Positions 51,646 through 62,709 of a stretch of 64,000 nucleotides of DNA are shown here, one piece after another. Both the position numbers and the translations under genes were made by a program. The DNA is from Notospermus geniculatus. Taxonomy: Eukaryota; Nemertea; Pilidiophora; Heteronemertea; Lineidae. The notes under the pieces are model-generated. The model did not search any database. It was not told the DNA's origin and worked only from the letters and a program-made list of their open reading frames with translations. The stretch spans positions 203,983 to 267,982 of the forward strand of contig NMRB01000665.1 of the NCBI GenBank assembly GCA_002633025.1, in the 5' to 3' direction. Within the stretch, counting starts at the first letter, position 1. Each line of letters begins with the position of its first letter.

Positions 51646-52243
51646 TGCCACTGGGCAACAGAAATGACACTATTTTATCCAGTAAGTACCTTGGTCGGAA
51701 GACAGATCCGCAAATGATCTATGCAGTTAGTAAGGCGACTGGTCACAGGTCGACCAGTTTCAGAATCTGTGTGTAAAAGGTGCATATTGCAGAGAGAGAC
51801 AAGTGAATAAGGTGATTTTATTTTGGTACTCGTGTCCACGTAGAAATTCGATGGGGGTCTTCGTTTTGTAGAGGGTCTTAGGTCTTCGTTTTCTAGAATG
51901 TCTTAGGTCTTCGTTTTGTAAAGGGTCTTAGGTCTTCGTTTTGTAGAGGGTCTTCGGTCTTCGGTTTGTAGACACCCAATATCGAACCGAGATATTGGTC
52001 ATCGCAAATAAACTGGATAAACACGGAGCACCAGTTCGACCTGACGAGACAACAATGTTGTAATTCGCAAAAATTAAATACAGAAACGCTGACTCACGAT
52101 TAAGCAAACACATAAGAATATTGATAAAGTATGGTTTGAAATCTGAGACACAAATTTTAGGTTGTGAATGTTTCCCTTTCAAAGGGAAACATTCAAAATT
52201 ATAAAAAACTTTCAAAATTATAAATGAAATGGCCAGGGCCATT

Positions 52244-52971
52244 GTGCTCACCTCTGCGATAAGTCTATGGTGAAGTAAAACTGTGACACTCATGGTGAAT
52301 GATGAAGAATCAGTACTGACCGAAATTTGCCATACGTTTAGAAGGTACCTAGATACATGATTTGGCAACGTGGTAAGGTTATAACATCCAACTTACTCCT
52401 GCTTATGACATGTATGAGATATGGGTCAAAGTCCTTTTTTCAAGATGGCTTCCTAGCGGCCATACTTGAAGTCCGATTGGGTCAAAATTTGGTGCACTTG
52501 TAGACGGTGCCAAGATATATCTTCACGCCAGATCAAAACCCTCTATGTCAAATAGCCACGAAATGTGCCACCAAACATTGGATTCTGAACTTTGACCTCT
52601 GTGACCTTGAAAAGTGGGTCAAATCAAAAACCCGGGATTTATGTGATGTAGCCTCATCAGAGGAACCCACCATAAAAGTTTCGTGGTTCTAGCTAGCAGC
52701 GTTCAGGAGATATGGTCAAAAGAAGGTTTTCACAAAGCGCCCCCTACAGGCCAGAGTGTACAACTGGCAGCGCTAAGTTTTGGCCCAGAGATAGTTTTTA
52801 CCATATGGTACTTGTACACCAAATTTCAAGTTTGTAGCCCAAGCGGTTTAGAAACGTGCCACCCCTGTTAACGACGATGGACGACGCCGGACGACACCGG
52901 ACGACGCCGGACGACGACGGACGACGGACGACACACCATGGGAGAAGCTCACCTCACAGAGGTGAGCTAAA
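52244..52971 (+). repeat. Dispersed non-coding element, GCTCACCT...AGGTGAGC ends
   Basis: Starts GTGCTCACCTCTG and ends CAGAGGTGAGCTAAAA. Contains TTTGACCTCTGTGACCTTG and a terminal GACGACGCCGGACGACACCG minisatellite before ACACACCATGGGAGAAGCTC. A fragment of the same type lies at 40,640-40,875. The 53,040-53,230 stretch after it is A+T-only low complexity. Confidence 0.6.
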
Positions 52972-53330
52972 AATGTGAAATAGAAATAGGGTTTCCAAGG
53001 TGAAAGACATTGCTTCCTACCAGAATCGAACCCACGAACCCTCGCAAAATTCAAATTTATAAAACATAATTCAAAATTATAAAACGTATTACTTATAAAT
53101 TATAATAATAAATTATTATTACTTATAAATTATAAAACTTAAAACTTACTATTTAATAAGAAAACGTATTACTTATTAAAAAACAAAATTATAAAATTAT
53201 AAAACTTTCAAAATTATAAAAACAATAATTGTTGTACAGCATCGGTTTTCTCTCAACCATACAAGAGTTTGTGCTGTGCATTGGTATACTCCGTCCAACT
53301 GAACTCCACATAGCTTCTCGGCCTATTGGC

Positions 53331-53489
53331 TAAAGCGGTTTTTCCACGGTACAATATTATTGCACAATATGGGGCCCAAAATAGGTATCATGTGCTTCTG
53401 GCATATGGATGGAAGAAAGATTGGCAATAGTATTGCCCATTTTGTTCCTCATATTGTGCAATAATATTGTACGTGGATAGGCCGCTTAA
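53331..53489. repeat. MITE with TTTTTCCACGGTACAATATT ends
   Basis: TAAAGCGGTTTTTCCACGGT and ACAATATTATTGCACAATAT are mirrored at the right by ATATTGTGCAATAATATTGT and ACGTGGATAGGCCGCTTA. The interior has CCCAAAATAGG / CCCATTTTGTT. Confidence 0.85.
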
Positions 53490-53996
53490 GGCTAAAGCTA
53501 TTACGAAATTTAAGAGTTGCGGCCTCTGCAAGTTGCAAAGTTATGCAACCAGGACCAAAAAACTCAACTGTTGGGTTGATGCAACTGGTTATAAACAACC
53601 CATATAAATTCATAGAAAAATGAACGTCATCTCAGCTGCGCACATTCTGGTCTCAAGGATAGATGACAGTTCGCTCAGGTCAACATATTACATCTCTCTA
53701 AATAATATTATGAGTACTTACAGTGACATTTCGTTGTCGCCAGATAAGAGCACAATATGTCATCCAGAAAATTTGACTAGAGCAAGTCGTATGTCAACCT
53801 GAGATATCAGTTATTTGTACCGAGTTTCAAGGATCTCAACTCGAGATCCAAAAGTAAATTATTTTACGGACAAGCGTTCAAATGATTTTTATCTCAAGTG
53901 GAGATGAATATTTTTCTCTGTGTGCAGAGTTTCGATGAATGAAGACTGGTATTCGTTCCCTTTGTGTCTCCTAAGAATGCGGTTTCAAAGAAGCAC

Positions 53997-54945
53997 TTAG
54001 CAGGTAAGTGGTAACGGTAAATGGGTATCCCATTCTCTAACCAAAGAAAACCCATTCACATCAAGAGGATCCCAAGCCCATTTTGATGGAAAACACCGTT
54101 CACACAGTGATTCATTCCTCCTCATCTCAGCTCGTCCAGTTACTTTTTGGTGACTTGACAATACAATTTCACGGGTCTTCAGTTTCCATAATGTAGCATG
54201 TCGCTGGGCTTTTCCGCTTCCTTGTGGATGCTTCTCAATCGAACCCTTCTCGCCGAGAAATATATGCGACAGTTTGGTACCATGATATCTGAAGCATTCA
54301 TCCAGGTCGGGTTGTAATGAAAGAGGTATAAAAGTCCCATCACCTACTTCGATTACCACATTCAAGCCATCCGAAAAATCTGGGTCGAGATGGTCGGACA
54401 CTAGGATATACTGAGCAGCTTTGCCGAAGTGCTTGCTAACTGTATCACTAGCGTCCATTTCAAGCAGGTGAGGGTCATGGGAACCTCCACTAATGACCAA
54501 CGTGGAAGACAGTCGTTGTCCAACCTCGCGCCGCACAGAATGGATCTTGGTATAACTCACATTCAACTCCTTCGTGGATTTTCCAAATAAAATTGCTGAT
54601 TGACAAATATTGAAATAATCCCAGCGTTTCTCCAGGAAGTCATTCTCGTCCTCTCCATCGAAGAAACCCGCAACTCCCTCAAACTCAGCAGACAGTTTGA
54701 AATCTACCTTCCAATCTCTGCCAACCTGAATAGAATTTGATTTTGCCACTTGTTGATAAAGGGCGTAATGAGTACGCTCAGCAACATTTTGCAAAGATTC
54801 TACATCATTTCCAAAGTTGACATCAATGTCGTTTGATAGAAATGTCTTCGACACAATACCATCACAGAACTTTTGGCATGTAGGTTCATCCTCGTACTGT
54901 TTAAAGGTGTACTTCAGGAGGCTGTAAGTTTCACTAGGCTCAGAT
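53997..54945 (-). pseudogene. Unrecognised reading frame inside the 51.5-55.4-kb element
   Basis: A minus-strand frame open from about 54,945 to the stop at 53,997. It probably extends upstream through a frameshift near 54,945, since the other frame reads AHRPNLRKYFERGNGIV just before. No domain recognised. Visible stretches include LLKYTFKQYEDEPTCQKF, FGNDVESLQNVAERTHYALY, WKVDFKLSAEFEGVAGFF and VISGGSHDPHLLEMDASD. There is no signal peptide or membrane segment. Its placement between direct repeats suggests a transposon-encoded or captured gene. Loss of frame at the 5' end suggests decay. Confidence 0.45.
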
Positions 54946-55354
54946 ACTCATTGGGTTGCTCTCTTTTAACAGTAACTATGCCATTTCCTCTTTCAAAATA
55001 TTTTCGTAGATTGGGACGATGAGCTGGTGGCTTCTGAAAATTTTTCTTTGCCCAAGTCTACACCTCTTCAAAAGCAATGCAGGGTTCTGAACCAGGACAA
55101 AACGAAGACCCCCCCATATCTACAAAACGAAGACGCCTCTAGATTTTCTAAGTATTTGGTCTGTGTATTTTTTTCGTTAACTATGCCACTGGGCAACACA
55201 AATGACACTATTTTATCCAGTAAGTACCTTGCAGAGAGAGAAGTGAATAAGGTGATTTTATTTTGGTACTCGTGTCCACGTAGAAATTCGATGGGGGTCT
55301 TCAATTTGTAGAGGGTCTTAGGTCTTCGTTTTGTAGAGGGTCTTATGTCTTAGG

Positions 55355-55756
55355 TCAAGGCACTGACTGCTGTGGCAAATTGAACGGTGAACTGAACGTC
55401 CACGCGTTAGACACTTTGAGAGGACTCATATTGGGATCATCTGGGTTACTCAACCAGAACGTCACCTTCTTTGATTTCTGGGGTGGTTCGTTATCTCTAA
55501 TATTTCCAATAGAGAGCAAAGATTCTGGGCCGTTTAGACCAACATCTTTAGCAAATGACTGTTTAATTAGAGTAGCTTGACTACCGGAATCCAGCATTGC
55601 GCAGGCGTCAACGACACGACCACTAGGGGTATGCAGCCTCGCAGGCAATGTCTGCAAATACACCACGTTGGACAGCCGTGTCGCAGCCGCCAAGGTCGTC
55701 GTGCCGGGATTCACAGCAGTATCACTTCTATAGATCGATCCCTTCAATTGGGCCAA
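55355..55756 (-). pseudogene. BEL/Pao retrotransposon protease fragment
   Basis: The minus-strand frame shows the BEL/Pao retropepsin: VYLQTLPARLHTPSGRVVDA, then the active-site motif MLDSGSQATLIKQSFA and the usual GLNGPESLLSIGNI and FWLSNPDDPN. Reverse transcriptase should follow at lower coordinates but is replaced by the right repeat of the 51.5-55.4-kb element, so the element is broken here. Confidence 0.8.
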
Positions 55757-56225
55757 ATGGAAAAATATCAGACTTTTACGCGATTTGTGTGAAACAAAAT
55801 GTTTTCTTCTTGTTTATTTGAGGCCCAGGGTGTGCAGTTGACAAAACGGCATGAATGACGTCGTAGAATGGAAGTCACATGGCGCGTAGTGTTGGGAACG
55901 TCGTCACGTCATGCTACCCGTACCGGCCCGGAGGGCCATGTGCGGGCTTGAAATCGACGAAAATTTGACATGAAAATCATTGATTTCTACTGTATCGTCT
56001 CTTTGATTTTTCATGTCTGGACCAAAATAAGTTCGGACTGCCAGGCGCTTTATGAATATCGTTTTGAAAAGAAAGCACGATATCACAAAGTTCTGATATG
56101 TGTTTTGTATCAAAATGTGATTGAAGAGAATCTCGGAGGAATCCTCTTTCTTCTGATGTGCAACTTTAGTATATCGCTTGTTAGTATTTGATTCTCGGTG
56201 GTTGAAAATGCGACGCAGGTTTCTT
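55757..56225. other. Sequence between the protease and zinc-knuckle fragments of the BEL/Pao element
   Basis: The 55,904-56,317 minus frame here does not resemble gag or pol. The stretch around 55,920-56,220 looks like an unrelated insertion or a degraded region. No other gene seen. Confidence 0.35.
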
Positions 56226-56501
56226 TTATGCAAACAAGGTCCCAATTGACGGGATCGATCTACGTATAGTATTAAAAGCATCATGCAATAAAGGAGAATG
56301 AGCCTTGCGACAGCCACCTATTGTGCATCTCCTTTTAGAACCACAATCGCCCGTACGATGAAACTTTCTATGACAAAGAAAGCATCGGCCTTCCCCCTTA
56401 AACCAAAGTAGCCTATCTGTCGGAGACTTCGCACCAAACTGCGAACATTCTGTTAACCAGTGAGCACCAGTACAGAACGGGCAACGTTTCACAAAATTCA
56501 T
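56226..56501 (-). pseudogene. BEL/Pao gag zinc-knuckle fragment
   Basis: Two zinc-knuckle-like motifs, CPFCTGAHWLTEC and CFLCHRKFHRTGDC, in the CxxCx3-4Hx4C form typical of BEL/Pao gag, followed by CRKAHSPLLH. Same strand and order as the protease downstream. The frame ends near 56,226. Confidence 0.8.
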
Positions 56502-56522
56502 TGGGCCGATTTCACAAAGCGC

Positions 56523-56605
56523 GTTTAAGACTTAGACGCGTGTAACTTCACTAAATGCAGGCACTTCCACCATGCATTTGACGAAGTTACACGCGTCTAA
56601 GTCTN
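56523..56605. repeat. Hairpin element truncated at an N
   Basis: GTTTAAGACTTAGACGCGTG with TAACTTC is mirrored by GAAGTTACACGCGTCTAAGT and CT, ending at N 56,605. Its left end GGGCCGATTTCA lies at about 56,501. The 9-mer TGAAATCGG just after the N is the complement of that end, so the join may have been made through this shared word. Confidence 0.65.
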
Positions 56606-57540
56606 CATGAAATCGGAATTGAAACTAAGATGCCACTCCAGCCCTGTTCCTGCATAGCGGCAGCATAACTAGTACCAAACACCAACCCCAGGATTTTACT
56701 CTTAGGTTCATCACCAAGAAATGTCTTAAGGTAACCAAGTTTCTGTGAATCGGTCATGAAATCGGAATTGAAACTAAGATGCCACTCCAGCCCTGTTCCT
56801 GCATAGCGGCAGCATAACTAGTACCAAACACCAACCCCAGGATTTTACTCTTAGGTTCATCACCAAGAAATGTCTTAAGGTAACCAAGTTTCTGTGAATC
56901 GGTCATGAAATCGGAATTGAAACTAAGATGCCACTCCAGCCCTGTTCCTGCATAGCGGCAGCATAACTAGTACCAAACACCAACCCCAGGATTTTACTCT
57001 TAGGTTCATCACCAAGAAATGTCTTAAGGTAACCAAGTTTCTGTGAATCGGTCATGAAATCGGAATTGAAACTAAGATGCCACTCCAGCCCTGTTCCTGC
57101 ATAGCGGCAGCATAACTAGTACCAAACACCAACCCCAGGATTTTACTCTTAGGTTCATCACCAAGAAATGTCTTAAGGTAACCAAGTTTCTGTGAATCGG
57201 TCATGAAATCGGAATTGAAACTAAGATGCCACTCCAGCCCTGTTCCTGCATAGCGGCAGCATAACTAGTACCAAACACCAACCCCAGGATTTTACTCTTA
57301 GGTTCATCACCAAGAAATGTCTTAAGGTAACCAAGTTTCTGTGAATCGGTCATGAAATCGGAATTGAAACTAAGATGCCACTCCAGCCCTGTTCCTGCAT
57401 AGCGGCAGCATAACTAGTACCAAACACCAACCCCAGGATTTTACTCTTAGGTTCATCACCAAGAAATGTCTTAAGGTAACCAAGTTTCTGTGAATCGGTC
57501 ATGAAATCGGAATTGAAACTAAGATGCCACTCCAGCCCTT
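56606..57540 (-). repeat. 149-bp tandem array (six full copies plus part) within BEL/Pao gag
   Basis: CATGAAATCGGAATTGAAAC starts at 56,606, 56,755, 56,904, 57,053, 57,202, 57,351 and 57,500, an exact 149-bp period with no difference seen. On the minus strand each unit encodes part of the gag DUF1759-like region (DSQKLGYLKTFLGDEPKSKI). Because 149 is not a multiple of three, each unit shifts the frame. The array is either very recent or an assembly artefact; it begins right at an N. Confidence 0.9.
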
Positions 57541-57762
57541 CGACTGGTTCACCATTAAACACCTTGATTTGGAGTTTTGGAAGACCCAAACTTGGACAAG
57601 GAACAAAACTGATGACTGTTCAACTCGTGGGAGCGTATTTAAATCACCAGAATAGTGGTTCAGCTGATTACAATCGTCGCGGTCCATCCCGACCCCAGAC
57701 ACAAAAGGCAAATTCTGGTCGCACACAGAACCGGTAGGAACCGGGTCGAAATCCTTAACAAT
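57350..57762 (-). pseudogene. BEL/Pao gag (DUF1759-type) N-terminal fragment
   Basis: The minus strand carries LPKLQIKVFNGEPVEGLEWH, followed by DSQKLGYLKTFLGDEPKSKI and LGLVFGTSYAAAM, a typical BEL/Pao gag core. An upstream frame (about 57,600-57,760) shows VCDQNLPFVSGVG, so a frameshift separates the two. The downstream end runs into the 149-bp array. Together with the zinc knuckle and protease this places a minus-strand BEL/Pao copy at about 55.35-57.76 kb. Confidence 0.7.
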
Positions 57763-57814
57763 AGGATTGACATTTTTAAGCCATTCCTCAGTGCGAGCCT
57801 TGGTGGCATAGTTG

Positions 57815-59485
57815 CATGGTTTTCAAGATGGCGGCGTGAACACTAGCTGTGTTTCTTCAGCTCCTGAGGGTATTGCGGTTTCTTTGGCAATTCTGCAGTC
57901 AATTCGTTCCTAAAGTGCGTCGATTTTTTGGATTACAATATGCCTCGTACGTTGCATGATATAAAGAAACAAAAACTGGCTGATATAAGCGAGTTAGAGG
58001 CGAATTACCAGTGCAACGACCTGTCCGACATTAGTAAGTGCTTTGTGAAACTCCATTTTGAACTGAATTCAGCCGTTGTGAACTTAGCCAGTGAATTAAT
58101 CGACGTAAAGGAGCGAGTGTTGAAAGTCGAATCTAATCATTCCAACACGGTTCGCAATTGTGAGCTTATGAAACAGTTCTTCGAAGAGAAGATAACTGCG
58201 CTTGAGAAACGAATTAACACTAGCCTCCAGACCCTGACCGAAAACCACACCAAACTTGACATGTGGGGTCGCAAATGGAACTTGGTTTTGAAAGGTATAC
58301 CTGGTAATCTTAATGAAGATTGCAAACGTACCGAGAAAGTAGCTAGAGAATTTATGGTTGACAAACTGAAAATCGCTCGTGAAGTTGCTGATAGCTTTGT
58401 GTTCGCTGCCGCCCACAGACTTCCTGGAGGGCCCGTGGAGTCCAAGAATATAATTGTGAGATTCAACTCCCTTGGTGACAGGGACCTCGTGCTCGGTTCA
58501 TCACGTAACCTGAAGGGGCAGAAGGGATTAGCTGTGCTAACGGACCTGCCACCGCATCTCAGTAAGCTACGAAGCGCCCTACTGTCTGAACGTTTTAACA
58601 TGCCCCCAGCTGAGCGTGCAAAGTACAGGTTGAAACAACTGAAGGTGGCCCCGTTCCTTCAACTGGTGGAACGGGGTTAATTCCTCACTCTGCCCAATGG
58701 ACATTTTACTCCCACTTCCTCTGGTGAACAATCGTTTCTGATATATGGCTCATATCAACTTATATATTTCCACCTGCTTTGGCGAACGATCTTTTCTGAC
58801 AATATGACTCTTATTTATTCTACAACACGGGGGCTATGACCACCTTCACTCCTTCAAATACCTTTGGGGTGTACGATATATGTGTTTCAATATTAATGCA
58901 TATGTTTCCAGTGTAAGTCAGTGATACGTGTATGACTATAATTTGTGTATTTGTATTTGTATATGCACACCCTATGTACAGCGCCATCGTTTACTTGTAT
59001 CCAATTCCGCACAGGGCCATAAATGCCGCGGCGTCGGCCCTTCCCGATTGTATATACAGCGCCATATATCCGCCATATTGGCCGTCAAATGACGCAACGT
59101 CACAGCATCAACACAGCGTTTCTGACGTGGTTTGTACGTTGTTGGCATTCATCGGACCTCTTCTACACTGTTCTACAGCAAGCCGTATGGACGATTCGCT
59201 TTGTTTTCAACACGGTTTTCACACCAGACCAACTCGGACCATGCTCGGAAACTGTGAGAGGTAAAGTGATTTGTTGAGTTGTATGCTCCCAGTTGTCTGT
59301 ACGGGCCGCTGAATGTTCGAACCGAGAACAAGATGGCAGCCTCCATGGCTTCATTTTGACCGTCTGGGACCGACAGGCTGGGAATTTCCTGTATTTATGT
59401 ATTCATGTATCCTCATATACCTTGTATAAGGTTTGAGAGAAATAAACTTATATGTCTATGTCTATGTCTATGTCTATGTTAGGCC
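57815..59485 (+). mobile_element. ORF1-only L1-like LINE (HAL1-like)
   Basis: The 5' region has TTTTCAAGATGGCGGCGTG at 57,823-57,841, a YY1-type motif also known from mammalian L1 promoters. ORF1 follows at 57,928-58,680. No endonuclease or reverse-transcriptase frame comes after it. About 750 bp of non-coding sequence leads to AATAAACTTA and a TATGTC microsatellite tail at about 59,450-59,480. Borders are estimated. Confidence 0.55.
57928..58680 (+). CDS. L1-like ORF1 protein (coiled coil + RRM-like)
   Basis: 250 residues, ATG to TAA with no break. The N-terminal half (about residues 20-115) is predicted coiled coil (ISELEANYQ, LIDVKERVLKVES, EEKITALEKRIN). Then comes an RRM-like core beginning MWGRKWNLVLKGIPG and continuing VADSFVFAAAHRLPGG, NIIVRFNSLGDRDLVLG. 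The C-terminal part is basic (PPAERAKYRLKQLK). This order is that of L1 ORF1p, an RNA-binding trimeric chaperone needed for retrotransposition. The intact frame suggests a young copy or retained function. ORF2 is absent downstream. Confidence 0.8.
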   Translation: MDYNMPRTLHDIKKQKLADISELEANYQCNDLSDISKCFVKLHFELNSAVVNLASELIDVKERVLKVESNHSNTVRNCELMKQFFEEKITALEKRINTSLQTLTENHTKLDMWGRKWNLVLKGIPGNLNEDCKRTEKVAREFMVDKLKIAREVADSFVFAAAHRLPGGPVESKNIIVRFNSLGDRDLVLGSSRNLKGQKGLAVLTDLPPHLSKLRSALLSERFNMPPAERAKYRLKQLKVAPFLQLVERG

Positions 59486-59905
59486 CTATTACATCACTAA
59501 TCATGCTAATTACGTTACACCTCAATGGTTGTTTGGATAGCAGCAAATTCCGTCCGAGCTTGGACCCAAAGAGCCCGAATCGCGGTTTTTCCGCGCACGC
59601 GAAGTAAAGTGCGCGCCGCTCTGAACGCGGTCCGCGTGCGCGACCTGAAGTCCGAGCGATATCCGAGCAGTGTAATAAGAAAAAAAATTGAATTACAGTT
59701 TTAAAGGCATTATTCCACAATAAATTCGGTAGCGAAAACGTGTAACGAAACGACCAATCGCATGTAACGAAACATCCAAACGCATGTAACGGAACGACCA
59801 AATTCGGGTAACGAAACGACCAAACCAAGTAACGAACTGACGGTAACGAAAAGGCCGTGTAACGAAACGACCTGATACCGACGATATTCACGTCAGTACA
59901 TATCA
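59486..59905. repeat. Minisatellite and flanks
   Basis: From about 59,740 to 59,875 a ~20-bp unit (GTAACGAAACGACCAAA and variants) is repeated about seven times. The preceding 59,560-59,660 is rich in CGCG. No gene. Confidence 0.65.
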
Positions 59906-59914
59906 CCGACAATA

Positions 59915-60625
59915 GGTGGCAGCACCGCAGGCGTCCGTGGACAGAGAACCAGTGAGTGACTGTTTACAACTTCGGCGTCTAACTCCTTTAAGTGACCGAC
60001 AAGTAGGACAAAAAACAAATTTACATTTAATTTTCTTTTTGTTTCAGGATCCAATGCTTGTTTTAACCACTATACATGTATTTATGAATTTCAACTCAAA
60101 ACGCCCACAAGTAGCCGAGAAAATGACAACCTCGTACCCAGGGGTTTGTGCGCTCCTGGGCTCTGGGTTGACGCTTACAAACCCCTGGTCTCATATCTGA
60201 ATTCCGGCATGTGATTAACTCGATTAAATTAGTAAGTGTGGAAAAAAGGACTATAAATATTAATTACAACCTTCGGCACTCGGCTTCGGCAATTTCCGTG
60301 AAATCCCCATATTCTGGGGAATTGAGATCGTGATTCCAGGGGTTAGTGAGCGAGTTAGGTCCGAGGTTGTCTGAGCGAACAAAACCCCTGGGGACGAGGT
60401 TGAGAAAATGAAGCTTTTATCTACCGACAAGTCCGACCGGCCGGCAAGCAAACCGGCCGCGGTCGGTTGCTACGAAAACCAGGACTCGGCCGGGCTGTGT
60501 TGATTGGCACCTCGAAACGTAAACGGTCACTTAAAGGAGTTAGACGCCGAAGTTGTAAACAAGCTAGTTTGTTTACATGGTCGGCAAACTAGTTTTATTC
60601 CTTCGTGCAGGTGGCAGCACCAGTA
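59915..60625. mobile_element. TIR element of ~0.6 kb
   Basis: GTTTACAACTTCGGCGTCTA with ACTCCTTTAAGTGACCG (59,961-59,999) is mirrored by CGGTCACTTAAAGGAGTTAG with ACGCCGAAGTTGTAAAC (60,524-60,560). AGGTGGCAGCACC occurs in direct orientation outside both ends (59,916 and 60,611), possibly a target duplication or extra terminal sequence. Interior hairpin CCAGGGGTTTGT / ACAAACCCCTGG at 60,139-60,189. No recognised gene. Confidence 0.65.
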
Positions 60626-61091
60626 GCGCCCCGTGATCGTTAGACTGGTGCCCGGTCCAATAGGTATGTATCAAAACTAAACTTATAAAGGTCGAGTTTT
60701 CGGCCATGAACATTTTGGTACTACATTTATGACTGGCCATCGCCAGTCACGTGGGTTATGTGTACGTCCAGTTTTCGTTCGGTTTTGAATGGTAACCCCA
60801 CCCACTTTCATTGATAGATCCGCCCGATTCCAATGACCGTCGGTGTGGATGAATGAGCTCTGTTGCGCAACAACTATTGAAACCGCTAAAAACTCCGCTT
60901 CTTGGCCAGGTATACCAAATGGATAAAATCAATGATACAATACATGCAAGTTTTAATTCAACCGAGAGAGAAAGTGGGAGGTGTCGTTTTCTCTTTGACC
61001 AAGTTACTCGGGCGCGAGTTTGACCAAGTAAATGGAACAAGGTCAATGAGCCATGCGCTATTATTGTGCTTTGTCAACCATGCAGTCTTTG
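60626..61091. other. Non-coding stretch
   Basis: No gene or obvious repeat recognised. Confidence 0.4.
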
Positions 61092-61208
61092 GCCCGTATT
61101 CTAGAACGTTCCTTAACGTTAAGGTCGACCTTAAGTCTATTGTAAAACCATCGAGAACAATAGATTTAAGGTGGACCTTAATGTTAAGGAACGTTCTAGA
61201 ATACGGTC
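61092..61208. repeat. MITE with CCGTATTCTAGAACGTTCCT ends
   Basis: GCCCGTATTCTAGAACGTTC and CTTAACGTTAAGG are mirrored by CCTTAATGTTAAGGAACGTT and CTAGAATACGG; about 117 bp with long arms. Confidence 0.85.
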
Positions 61209-61327
61209 CTTTGTTCTGCTACTGACAAAATGCAGCTTAGCGCCACCACCACCGCGACTCCCACTTTTGACGGAAGACCTGATTCCACCACTGGATCACC
61301 TCCGCCTCTTCGGCGAAGAAAAAATAG

Positions 61328-61456
61328 AGAGTTTTCGCAAATCCCCCGACACGACGACGCGAACTTCTATCCCGCTATTGTTCACTGTTCTCTTCGCGGC
61401 GTTGAACAATGGAATTGGCGTTCGCGTTGGCGTTTCGGGGGCTTTGCGAAAATTCC
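61328..61456. repeat. MITE family G, third copy
   Basis: GAGAGTTTTCGCAAATCCCC at the left and GGGGGCTTTGCGAAAATTCC at the right, interior with TGTTCTCTTCGCGGCG. Same family as 7107 and 47,491. Confidence 0.8.
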
Positions 61457-62151
61457 CTATTGACGACGACGCCAAATGGCCGTCACAACGGAAAAGACGT
61501 TTTTTTACAAGTCGCTTCCCATGAAATGTGACCCGTCACATCAAATCACAAGATATGAATAAGGATGAACCAAAATAACTCGAGGAGCTGAGATAAAGCT
61601 TGAGGCAGAAACGTAATCACTGAGATTTTACAAAACGCAGGTCTACAATACGCCAAGGGCTACGGAAATTGACAAAACGTTGGTCTCGACCTGCTAACTT
61701 CAGAGCGACTTTGTACTCATTTCGTGGTGACGGGTCAGAAATGGACTTCTGGTGGATGAGTGGGGAGAGAGTGCAAGTCCTTCCATACACGAAGGCCCCA
61801 TTACATGATCTTACATCACGCGGTCATCACGAGGTTGGTTTTGACCCCTTGCCATGTCATTACCTACGGCGACATGCTGGAGGACATTCCTGGTTTTTCT
61901 TTGTCGATTGTATAATAGGGTCGTGTTTGTCGTGGGTTTTCAAGCCTCAAGGCCATTGCTAATCGGCCATATCGGGCGACACATAACGTCAATTACAAGG
62001 ACTCTATTAAGCAAACCGTACCGAGACCCGCCAGTCTACACCCTACACTGTCCATTCACTACAGGGNGCTTGGTCGCTATTCTTTCCTTAATTGCTTGTT
62101 TGCCCTGTCTACACAGGCTATGTAGTTCTACATTCGGGTTTCAGCTCAGTC
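61457..62151. other. Non-coding stretch
   Basis: Contains a single N at 62,067. No gene seen. Confidence 0.4.
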
Positions 62152-62295
62152 TTTTCTAGAGTTTCAGATTGTAAAGTTCCACTTGAAAAAGACCCCGGTT
62201 GGGGTCGAAAATTCGTGAATTCTGGAGATTGACTTCTTGTTTATTATCATTTATTGTGTCAATTTTGTGCTTTTTGTACCTTGGTTTAAAAGATA
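62152..62295 (+). mobile_element. Penelope-like unit, full plus-strand copy
   Basis: CTTTTCTAGAGTTTCAGATT, AAAGACCCCGGTTGGGGTCG and AAAATTCGTGAATTCTGGAG, then GTGTCAATTTTGTGCTTTTTG. Same unit as both halves of the 12.73-12.94-kb insertion. CUGAAGA of the hammerhead-like motif is degraded to TTGAAAA here. Confidence 0.6.
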
Positions 62296-62709
62296 ATTAG
62301 TTCAGGTAACATGTACGGGTGGTTGTTTCAGTGCGAGATGCTGCGAGGTGCTGTTTTTGACGCGATGAAAACAATGAATTTTTCAGTTTTCGTGCGTGGG
62401 CAACATCCACTGCCATTGTTCGCTTCTATTGTTTGGACTCTGACCATTGTACAAGGGAAGTGCTGTCTGCACACGGAAATTACCGAAGATTAGATCGGCT
62501 TTTTCCGACCATCGTGCGGCGTTATTAGCCTATTGTCCCCCTAATCACTTTAGCAAACAGCGGAACGATGATTGTACTGTTTGATGTGAGGTCCGTGCTC
62601 GCTCCTTCTCAATAATACCTCCATGGGTTGACAAACAAATATCTGCCACGCTCTGAACCAAACAACTCAACGGTAGTCAACGACTCCAGGGCACACACAA
62701 CAACGAGAT
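62296..62709. other. Non-coding stretch
   Basis: No gene or repeat recognised. Confidence 0.4.

Larger units (their letters stand above)
51609..55350. mobile_element. Unclassified element bounded by ~200-300-bp direct repeats
   Basis: Sequence from TCTGTGTATTTTTTTCGTTAAC through GTACCTTG and GTGAATAAGGTGATTTTA to GATGGGGGTCTTC occurs at 51,622-51,870 and again at about 55,160-55,300. The second copy lacks ~107 bp present in the first. Both are followed by GGGTCTTAGGTCTTCGTTTT repeats. The enclosed 3.3 kb holds a minus-strand degenerate frame. A terminal-repeat transposon is likely, but no transposase or reverse transcriptase was recognised. Confidence 0.5.

Noticed and set aside
53997-54945. 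Perforin/MACPF-like protein
   Set aside because: A short stretch (DFKLSAEFEGVAGF) is vaguely reminiscent, but no MACPF signature or other domain feature supports it.
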